A stretch of 64,000 bases of DNA from Zobellia amurskyensis (GTDB lineage Bacteria; Bacteroidota; Bacteroidia; Flavobacteriales; Flavobacteriaceae). This document shows positions 57,226 through 64,000 of the stretch, piece after piece (the first letter of the stretch is position 1; each line of letters opens with the position of its first letter). Where the stretch lies: NCBI RefSeq assembly GCF_009725985.1, contig NZ_RCNR01000007.1, positions 1-64,000 on the forward strand, in the 5' to 3' direction. Under the pieces are notes generated by a model that saw nothing but the letters and a program-made list of their open reading frames with translations, did not search any database and was not told the origin of the DNA. A program made the position numbers and the translations under genes.

Positions 57226-57390
57226 TTAACTTTTGAATTATGTTAATAAGAGTTTGATCAAAGTCAATCGACTTTAACCTGAAAATTACGCATATTTAGT
57301 AGAGTGGAATAAAAGAAATGATCAATTATCAACCACAAATGTCTTTAAAGAAATCTAAGAAATTCAACCTACCCTATGGGTACTAGTGAT

Positions 57391-58494
57391 TTACACCCGT
57401 TCTAATTTAACAGGAGCTGTTCTATTGGCGTTCCATTGGCACACGTAAAGGTTCTTGTCCTCATCAACAAAAACGTCGTGTCCGTGATTAAATACCGCTT
57501 TTTCTGACTGGTACATTTGCTGAAGTTTCCCATTTTTATATTCCGGGGCATCTCCCCCAGGGTTGGAAACCACTTTATTGTTTCCGTCCATAATAGTTAC
57601 AAAACCGGAATCGCTAAATCGTTTACCCTGTTTATTCTCTGACCAACATACGCCTGCGTAAATATTATTATCATCAAGAACTGGTCTACAAACATAAGCA
57701 CCCGGCAACTCTAAGGTTTTAATAAACTTACCATCTAGAGTAAAAAATTTAAAGCTTTTATCTGAACGCGATGTGATGATAAGTACCGGATTTTGTTTAT
57801 CTCGGTAATCTACCGCCACACCATGAGCGTTATGTAGATTATAATTTTTATCACTATTATCATGACCACCCCATTTACGAATAAACTCTCCTTTATGACT
57901 AAATTGAAGAATGAAATCAGAGCCGTAACCATCTGCAACATAAATATCTCCGTTAGGGCCTATTGCCGTTTCCGTAGGCAAATATTCTTGTTCTTGCGTA
58001 TAGACACCAATGGTATGCGGATCTGGCAAATTGAATAAAAGTCGCCCATCAACAGTTGTCTTACTCACACTACCTGCCTGTTTGCTCCATTTACCAGTAC
58101 GGTCTACAAACCACCCACAGTCCACAATGTACAACATGTCTTCTCCACCTTCATCATGAAGTGTAAGTCCGTGCCCACCAGGATAACGTGTTCCCCAATA
58201 ATCCAGTAATTTTCCGGATTTATCGAAAACCAAAATATTGTTATCCGTATGGTCTCCCAACATAATTAGCCTTCCCTTACTGTCCATCTGCATTTCATGG
58301 CAGTTTAAGATCGGGTTATGAGCAACAGACATTTTTGCCCAGTCTTTAACCACTTTATATTTAAAATCGCCATGACCAATAATCTGGTCCTCTACTACAG
58401 TTTTCTTCAAAATGTTAAAACCGAAAGATGATGTGGTTGTTAAAGCAGTTGCGCCTAAGGCAGATTTTTTTAGAAAACTCCTCCTGTTGTTCAT
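57391..58494 (-). CDS. Tat-exported NHL-type beta-propeller protein
   Basis: 367 residues. The N-terminus N-N-R-R-S-F-L-K-K followed by a hydrophobic stretch is a twin-arginine signal, so the protein is exported folded, often implying a cofactor or slow folding. The rest consists of six NHL-like blades with G-P-N-G-D-I-Y-V-A-D-G-Y-G, N-A-H-G-V-A-V-D and N-H-G-H-D-V-F-V-D-E-D-K-N-L-Y-V. Related secreted propellers include peptidyl-alpha-hydroxyglycine lyase-like proteins, but no catalytic assignment is possible. It is in one direction with the DUF1501 and DUF1549/1553 genes. Confidence 0.75.
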   Translation of the reverse strand: MNNRRSFLKKSALGATALTTTSSFGFNILKKTVVEDQIIGHGDFKYKVVKDWAKMSVAHNPILNCHEMQMDSKGRLIMLGDHTDNNILVFDKSGKLLDYWGTRYPGGHGLTLHDEGGEDMLYIVDCGWFVDRTGKWSKQAGSVSKTTVDGRLLFNLPDPHTIGVYTQEQEYLPTETAIGPNGDIYVADGYGSDFILQFSHKGEFIRKWGGHDNSDKNYNLHNAHGVAVDYRDKQNPVLIITSRSDKSFKFFTLDGKFIKTLELPGAYVCRPVLDDNNIYAGVCWSENKQGKRFSDSGFVTIMDGNNKVVSNPGGDAPEYKNGKLQQMYQSEKAVFNHGHDVFVDEDKNLYVCQWNANRTAPVKLERV

Positions 58495-58559
58495 GTGATA
58501 TTGGTGGTTTTTATTGCGATGGATAAATTACAATGATAATTGACTAATAATGGGTAAAT

Positions 58560-60077
58560 CTAGGTCAATAAATCTTTAACTACATGACCGTGAACATCCG
58601 TTAGACGATAGCGTCTACCTTGATGTTTAAACGTTAACCTTTCGTGATCAATACCAAACAAATGCATAAGTGTAGCATGAAAATCATGTACATGAACAGG
58701 GTCTTTAGTTACATTGTAACTAAAATCGTCCGTTGCCCCATAAGTGAAACCAGGCTTAACTCCTGCTCCCGCCATCCACATGGTGAACGCTTTTGGATGA
58801 TGATCACGTCCGTAATTATCACTCGTTAACTGACCTTGGGAATATACGGTACGGCCAAACTCCCCTCCCCAAACCACAAGCGTATCTTCAAACATACCTC
58901 TTTGCTTTAAATCTTTTATTAAAGCTGCGGTTGCTTGATCTGTTTTTTTAGATTGACTTTTTACACCTCCTGGGCAATAGTTATGCTGATCCCAACCTTG
59001 GTGATAGAGTTGAACAAATTTCACTCCTTTTTCTAGTAATTTTCTTGCCATTAAACAGTTAGCGGCATAGGTACCCGGGTCTCGACTATCTTTCCCGTAC
59101 ATATCAAAAATATATTCCGGTTCATTGGTCAAATCGGTTACTTCAGGAATGGACGTTTGCATTTTAAATGCCATTTCGTACTGAGACATTCTAGATTGAA
59201 TTTCAGGATCACCATAGGCATCACTCTGTAACTCATTTAAATGTTTTAAGTAATCTAACATATCCCTTCTATCATTACCATCGTAATTTTCAGGATCGCT
59301 TAAATATAGTACAGGGTCTTTACCTGATCTAAATTGAACACCTTGGTGCTCTGTTGGCAAAAAACCATTACCCCACAAACTGGCTTTTAACGGTTGTCCT
59401 TTACCATTTTTAGAGACCAATGCTATAAAGGTTGGCAAATTTTCATTGTCCGAACCTAAACCATAACTTAACCACGAACCTATTGCAGGCCTTCCTGGCA
59501 GCTGGTTTCCGGTTTGCATAAACGTAATTGCAGGCGTGTGGTTAATTTGATCCGTTTGCATGCTTTTTATGAAACACAAATCATCTACTACCTCAGATAA
59601 ATATGGCATGGCATCACTAACCCAAGCGCGCGATTCTCCATATTGATTAAACTTAAAAGTAGATGGTGCTATCGGCAAAGTACTTTGACTACCACTCATA
59701 CCCGTAAGTCTTTGACCACTTATAACGGAAGGAGGTAATTCTTGCCCGAACATATCACTAAGCTTCGGTTTGTAATCAAACAAATCCATCTGGGAAGGAC
59801 CTCCACTTTGGAAAAGGTAAATTATTCTTTTGGCCTTAGGCGCATGGTGCGGTAAGCCTAATCGGTTCTTGTTATACACCTTTAGAATCTCTTCCTCCGT
59901 ACTTTCCTTACCAATACCGGCAAAGGCCTTTTCAGCTCCTAATAAACTACCCAAAGCCATGGCTCCAATACCAAGCGACGTTTGTTTCAGGAAATGCCGT
60001 CTATTCAACTGTTTCTCGATTTTTTGAAAATCGGGATTCGAAGAGGTCAATTTGCTATGTTCGTGATTATTACACAT
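58560..60077 (-). CDS. DUF1501 protein with Tat-type signal
   Basis: 505 residues. A twin-arginine motif N-R-R-H-F-L-K-Q begins at about residue 26, preceding a hydrophobic segment ending A-E-K-A-F-A-G. DUF1501 hallmarks: F-Q-S-G-G-P-S-Q-M-D-L-F-D near 88-100, R-K-L-L-E-K-G-V-K-F-V-Q-L-Y-H-Q-G-W-D-Q-H near 345, and G-G-E-F-G-R-T near 406. The fold is related to sulfatases and alkaline phosphatases, but its function is not established. It is adjacent (26 bases) to the DUF1549/DUF1553 gene; this pair is one of the commonest gene pairs in Planctomycetes and appears in some marine Bacteroidota and Verrucomicrobia. Confidence 0.88.
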   Translation of the reverse strand: MCNNHEHSKLTSSNPDFQKIEKQLNRRHFLKQTSLGIGAMALGSLLGAEKAFAGIGKESTEEEILKVYNKNRLGLPHHAPKAKRIIYLFQSGGPSQMDLFDYKPKLSDMFGQELPPSVISGQRLTGMSGSQSTLPIAPSTFKFNQYGESRAWVSDAMPYLSEVVDDLCFIKSMQTDQINHTPAITFMQTGNQLPGRPAIGSWLSYGLGSDNENLPTFIALVSKNGKGQPLKASLWGNGFLPTEHQGVQFRSGKDPVLYLSDPENYDGNDRRDMLDYLKHLNELQSDAYGDPEIQSRMSQYEMAFKMQTSIPEVTDLTNEPEYIFDMYGKDSRDPGTYAANCLMARKLLEKGVKFVQLYHQGWDQHNYCPGGVKSQSKKTDQATAALIKDLKQRGMFEDTLVVWGGEFGRTVYSQGQLTSDNYGRDHHPKAFTMWMAGAGVKPGFTYGATDDFSYNVTKDPVHVHDFHATLMHLFGIDHERLTFKHQGRRYRLTDVHGHVVKDLLT

Positions 60078-60103
60078 ACGTTCTTTTGTTAGCTGTTAAC
60101 AAT

Positions 60104-63100
60104 TTATCTTTTGGTGATACTGGCATCGGCATTCATAATAGTACTTGCAACTACAGCATTAGCTGCTATTGACGCCTTATCATCGGTCTCTGAGATTTTG
60201 AAAGCTCCGGTTTGTAACCAACCTTTGGTTTTCTCTAAGTTTTTATTAAACTTTTGATACTCCTCATTTTGCAACTTGGCTAGTACATCTAACTCTTTGT
60301 CAGTGATATTTCTGCCTGCCAGTTTTTTAAAGGTCATTGCAATACCTGTTCTTATATCCTTAGCCTCAGTCATTTGCTTTCCTAAAACCCTAGAAGCTTC
60401 TATATAAGTTGGGTCATTTAAAATCACCAGTGCCTGTAATGGTGTATTTGTTTTTTGTCTTCTACTAGAACATAAGTCTCTAGTAGGTGCATCAAATGTT
60501 GAGATGGTAGGATTAGGAACGGTACGCTTCCATATGGTGTACATACTTCTTCTATAAAGACCTTCCTCGCCGTCTTGGACATAGGTATCTCCATTTACCT
60601 TCCATAATCCATCAGGTTGGTATGGTTTTACACTTTCACCTCCAATGGTCTCATTCAATAAGCCTGAAGCATAAAGTGCATTATCCCTTAACATCTCTCC
60701 TGATAATCTTGTTGACGGGCCTCTTGCCAACCACTTGTTCTCACTATCCTTTTTCAGAAGTTCTTCGCTTATAGCAGAAGCTTGTTGATAGGTACTGGAT
60801 AGCATTATGGTTTTATGCAATGCCTTAACATCCCAACCGGATTCTATAAATTCTAAAGCCAACCAATCCAATAACCTAGGGTGACTAGGCATCTCGCCTT
60901 GGTTTCCAAAATCTTCGGAGGTTACGACCAGTCCTCTTCCGAATAGATTCTGCCAATACCTATTTACGGCTACTCTAGCGGTTAACGGATTATCTTTGTC
61001 CGTTATCCATTTAGCCAGTCCCAATCTATTTTTTGGCAGACTATCATCCATTGGAAATATATCTGTTGGCACATTAGGAAATACGGAGTCTGTTGGAGAG
61101 TCATAATTACCCCTATCCAAAATGTAAGTCTGTCTAGGTGTTTCTCGTTCCTTCATTACCATAATCTGCTTTACAGGCTCTATGCTGTCTACCAAAACCC
61201 TCCGGTTTTTCTCTAAGGTTGTTATAGCTTCATTAAAGTTTGAGGATTTGTTGAACAGGTAATATTGAGTAAGCTGTTCTTTTTCCTTGTCACTAAGCGA
61301 TTCTTTAGATTTCGCTACTAACTCTTTAAGCTTATCCGTAGTACTTATTTGCATTACTTCAATCTCGCTTAACTCGTTATTAAAGACCATCAAATCATCT
61401 ACAATGGCATTACCAATACCCTTTCCTCTCCAAATAGCTCCAACCCTTAAACCAGGCTCTACGGTTTCTTTGTAGATATAATTATTCATATTGTTGAAGA
61501 CAATATCTTTATAAAGGTTATCAAAAGAAGTTGTTGTTTCCAACTTATCCCCATCCATATAGATACCTATTCCATTAGCTTTTGAAGATCCATCATACGT
61601 AAGTGTAACCTGCACCCATTTTTCTTTTGGAATTTCCTTAACGGATTCTACTACCATTGAATTATCCGGCCAAACATGAGCAAAAAGCGCTTCTAACCTA
61701 TTCTCTTTTATTTTTAAATGGTAACCTCTAAAACTATGTAGTTCAGGCCCTTGCATTTTATGGAATATAACTCCGTCTTCAAGATCTTTTGGAATAAATA
61801 CTTTAATAGAGATGCTAAAAGGTTCGTTACGTTTATAAACCCCTATTTTATCTAGATCCAGCCAAGTGTCCCCATCTATAAAAAGCCCTTTACCAGTAGC
61901 TCCATCCTTATAAATGGCTTTTTCATCATCAACAAATTGTTGACGCATTCTAATATGATTTTTACCATTTCCACCAGCCGTATTCACTAAGTTTTGATTA
62001 TCAAAATCTAAAGAAGCGACCAAACCTCTTGGCTTGTTTTTTACTGGAATATTTTGAAATGAATTACCGGACAACCACTGTTCAAAATTTTTGCTTTCCG
62101 ATTTGACGGTTTGTTCTAACTTATCTTCTGATTCTTCTACAATTTTCTCAAGGTAGGCCAGTACACCCTCCTGTTCTTCAGTTGGGAGCAACATTGCAGG
62201 AACAGGTGTTGCCAAATCCCAAGGAATTAATCCGGTCTCATCTACATTGTTAAAAAAACCGTACATCTCAAAATAGTTCTTCTGGGAGATAGGGTCATAT
62301 TTATGATCATGACATTTAGCACAGGCATAGGACAATCCTAGCATACCTTGACTTACCGTAGCGGTTCTATCGGCAACGTATTCCGATCTAAATTCTTCAT
62401 CTATAATTCCGCCTTCTAAATTCTGAGGATGTAATCTATTAAAGGTCGTTGCTAACTTTTGTTCCGTTGTTGCATTTTCAAATAAATCGCCTGCCAATTG
62501 CCATGTAATAAATTCATCATAAGGCATATTTTTATTGAAGGATTTAATGACCCAATCTCTCCATGGCGAAGTGTCTCTATACCTATCATTACTATAACCA
62601 TGGGTATCTGCATAACGGGAAACATCCATCCAATCCAAAGTCATTTGTTCTCCGTAATGTGATGATGCCAACAAACGGTCTATTTGCTTTTCAAAAGCGT
62701 TTGGCGAACTATCGTTCACGAATGAGTTCATCTCTTCCAAAGTAGGAGGCAAACCTGTTAAATCTATAGAAGCACGTCTTAATAATAATTCCTTATCCGC
62801 TCTTTTAGATGGAGAAAGTCCCTTCTCTTCCAAGGTGGCCAAAACAAAATTATCTATAGGGCTATTAACTAAATCCGTTTGTTTTACTTTGGGAATATCA
62901 TACCTTTCCGGTTTTAGAAAAGCCCAATGGTCTTTGTATTCCGCCCCTTGTTCAATCCACTTTACCAACATGGCCTTTTCATTAGGCGACAAATTTAAAT
63001 GAGAGGAAGGTGCCGGCATTATAATTTCCGGGTCGTCCGTTAGTATACGCCTTACAACTTCGCTATTTCCAGGATTCCCTGGGTCTATTGAAAACAACCC

Positions 63101-63352
63101 TGGGGTATTGGTAGATTCCGCATAGGCCAATTCTGGATCATGCAACTGTAGCCCTCCTTTAATTTTAGCTTTATCCGGCCCATGGCAGATAAAACACTTA
63201 TCTGATAATATGGGTTTAACATGCTGATTAAAATCTACTTTTTCCGGAAGCTTCTGATAGGCCAGTTCTACATCTTCAGGAAGGTCAGGACCACCGCATG
63301 AAAACAGTACGAGCGCTAAAGAAAAAACGATATAGTTTGTTAATTTGAACAT
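60104..63352 (-). CDS. Planctomycete-type cytochrome / DUF1549 / DUF1553 lipoprotein with LamG-like domain
   Basis: 1082 residues with a lipoprotein signal (C19 in L-F-S-C). A haem-binding-like motif C-F-I-C-H-G-P occurs near 53-59, within the PSC1-type cytochrome domain (about 40-135). DUF1549 follows (about 160-370; P-I-D-N-F-V, G-L-P-P-T, D-W-M-D-V-S-R-Y-A-D-T-H-G-Y), then a concanavalin/LamG-like insert (about 440-670), then DUF1553 (about 760-1030; R-V-A-V-N-R-Y-W-Q-N-L-F-G-R-G-L-V, W-K-R-T-V-P-N-P). Function is unknown. With DUF1501, NHL and a sulfatase in one direction it suggests a periplasmic redox-linked module for sulfated glycans. First gene of its block, divergent from an AraC gene. 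Confidence 0.88.
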   Translation of the reverse strand: MFKLTNYIVFSLALVLFSCGGPDLPEDVELAYQKLPEKVDFNQHVKPILSDKCFICHGPDKAKIKGGLQLHDPELAYAESTNTPGLFSIDPGNPGNSEVVRRILTDDPEIIMPAPSSHLNLSPNEKAMLVKWIEQGAEYKDHWAFLKPERYDIPKVKQTDLVNSPIDNFVLATLEEKGLSPSKRADKELLLRRASIDLTGLPPTLEEMNSFVNDSSPNAFEKQIDRLLASSHYGEQMTLDWMDVSRYADTHGYSNDRYRDTSPWRDWVIKSFNKNMPYDEFITWQLAGDLFENATTEQKLATTFNRLHPQNLEGGIIDEEFRSEYVADRTATVSQGMLGLSYACAKCHDHKYDPISQKNYFEMYGFFNNVDETGLIPWDLATPVPAMLLPTEEQEGVLAYLEKIVEESEDKLEQTVKSESKNFEQWLSGNSFQNIPVKNKPRGLVASLDFDNQNLVNTAGGNGKNHIRMRQQFVDDEKAIYKDGATGKGLFIDGDTWLDLDKIGVYKRNEPFSISIKVFIPKDLEDGVIFHKMQGPELHSFRGYHLKIKENRLEALFAHVWPDNSMVVESVKEIPKEKWVQVTLTYDGSSKANGIGIYMDGDKLETTTSFDNLYKDIVFNNMNNYIYKETVEPGLRVGAIWRGKGIGNAIVDDLMVFNNELSEIEVMQISTTDKLKELVAKSKESLSDKEKEQLTQYYLFNKSSNFNEAITTLEKNRRVLVDSIEPVKQIMVMKERETPRQTYILDRGNYDSPTDSVFPNVPTDIFPMDDSLPKNRLGLAKWITDKDNPLTARVAVNRYWQNLFGRGLVVTSEDFGNQGEMPSHPRLLDWLALEFIESGWDVKALHKTIMLSSTYQQASAISEELLKKDSENKWLARGPSTRLSGEMLRDNALYASGLLNETIGGESVKPYQPDGLWKVNGDTYVQDGEEGLYRRSMYTIWKRTVPNPTISTFDAPTRDLCSSRRQKTNTPLQALVILNDPTYIEASRVLGKQMTEAKDIRTGIAMTFKKLAGRNITDKELDVLAKLQNEEYQKFNKNLEKTKGWLQTGAFKISETDDKASIAANAVVASTIMNADASITKR

Positions 63353-63583
63353 TATTTATGACAAAATTTATGTTTTCCACAAACTTAAATCATTTGTTTT
63401 GTCAATTTCTTGCATAAATCAGGCTATGAGTTGCACATATCCGACATTTTATAAACAATAGCACAAAGGGACATAACCCCCTATTTCATACAAAAGCCCT
63501 TGAAAATCAATTATTACAGGCTATATTTATATCTTTATTACGGGAAGAATAGCATATAAAATCCGATAAAATACATTTTTCTT
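63353..63583. promoter_or_regulatory. Divergent control region at the right end
   Basis: 231 AT-rich bases between the DUF1549/DUF1553 gene and the divergent AraC gene. TGACAAAA at 63359-63366 and TTTTGTCA at 63397-63404 are complementary arms 30 bases apart. No convincing promoter pair was identified. Confidence 0.35.
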
Positions 63584-64000
63584 ATGAACAAGATATTGCA
63601 ATCATTGAAACTTACTTTTCTTCATGGTGGCTACGCTAAACTAAATTCCGAGTGGGATTATGATAATGTTATCAGTCCTTTTTCCCGGTTATATTTAGTG
63701 ACCAAGGGCACTGCCAAAATATACCATAGTTATGAAGAGTTTGACCTTGAGCCAGATCATATTTATCTTGTTCCAAGTTTTACCTATAGCCGTTTTCAAT
63801 GTGATGACCATTTAGAGCTATATTATATTCACTTTATTGAAGAACTAGGCGATAGACTCTCTATTTATGATGTGAAAGATTTTAGATACGACATTGAGGC
63901 CAATGATAATCATTTCAATTATTTTAAGAACATTATCCAACTTCACCCAAAGCGTTATTTAGTAGATGACGATCCTAAAATTTATGATAATCAAAAATTC
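63584..64000 (+). CDS. AraC-type regulator, N-terminal part, cut by the window end
   Basis: An open frame of 139 codons from ATG 63584 runs off the end without a stop. It begins M-N-K-I-L-Q-S-L-K and continues with a cupin-like sensor: S-R-L-Y-L-V-T-K-G-T-A-K-I-Y, D-L-E-P-D-H-I-Y-L-V-P-S-F-T and L-Y-Y-I-H-F. This is the N-terminal half typical of AraC/XylS one-component regulators in Bacteroidota; the helix-turn-helix would lie outside the window. Being divergent from the DUF1553-DUF1501-NHL-sulfatase block, it is the likely regulator of that block. Confidence 0.72.
   Translation, partial: MNKILQSLKLTFLHGGYAKLNSEWDYDNVISPFSRLYLVTKGTAKIYHSYEEFDLEPDHIYLVPSFTYSRFQCDDHLELYYIHFIEELGDRLSIYDVKDFRYDIEANDNHFNYFKNIIQLHPKRYLVDDDPKIYDNQKF

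Overview
The window looks like chromosomal DNA of a marine flavobacterium (Bacteroidota). It is AT-rich. It carries two SusC/SusD pairs, many lipoproteins with a short Bacteroidota-type lipobox, CxPSR sulfatases, hybrid-sensor-type and AraC regulators, and few Shine-Dalgarno-like sequences. The gene content fits an agar/porphyran-degrading genus such as Zobellia. One GH117 protein (16668-17891) places its catalytic residues at D97, D252 and E310, the numbering I recall for the characterised Zobellia AhgA. No rRNA, tRNA, CRISPR, integrase or insertion sequence was seen.

Layout. (1) 1-5967: the end of a DUF5107/TPR gene, a CBM9-like protein, a galactonate-dehydratase-like enolase-superfamily gene with an MFS organic-acid transporter, and a stand-alone GH117 lipoprotein. 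(2) 6039-23345, minus strand: one long polysaccharide utilisation locus (PUL), susC-susD-short DNA-binding regulator-GH117-Zn dehydrogenase-SDR-sulfatase-aldehyde dehydrogenase-cycloisomerase-galM-RhaT-like transporter-GH2. It reads as a pathway from neoagaro-oligosaccharides to 2-keto-3-deoxygluconate (KDG) through 3,6-anhydro-L-galactose. (3) 23818-36820: an IclR regulator, a TPR/LuxR-type membrane regulator, a giant ASPIC/VCBS lipoprotein, a short GT51-like protein, a haem-motif VCBS protein whose signal peptide is out of frame, and a second SusC/SusD pair. (4) 37480-44893: sulfatase, Fe/2-oxoglutarate dioxygenase, esterase, Zn alcohol dehydrogenase, ferredoxin reductase, ferredoxin and cytochrome P450, matching the oxidative demethylation system for 6-O-methyl-D-galactose of porphyran. 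(5) 45079-55454, plus strand: AraC regulator, GH29, and a non-phosphorylative L-galactose/L-fucose pathway (mutarotase, permease, SDR dehydrogenase, lactonase, LgoD-like dehydrogenase, tagaturonate reductase, altronate dehydratase). (6) 55546-63352: sulfatase, Tat-exported NHL protein, DUF1501 and DUF1549/DUF1553/cytochrome-like proteins of a kind best known from Planctomycetes, with a divergent AraC gene cut by the window end.

Taken together, regions 2, 4 and 5 supply separate catabolic branches for the sugars of porphyran: 3,6-anhydro-L-galactose, D-galactose, 6-O-methyl-D-galactose and L-galactose (from L-galactose-6-sulfate). The anhydrogalactose and L-galactose branches both end at KDG. 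No endo-acting agarase or porphyranase and no KDG kinase or aldolase lies in the window, so the first and last steps must be encoded elsewhere.
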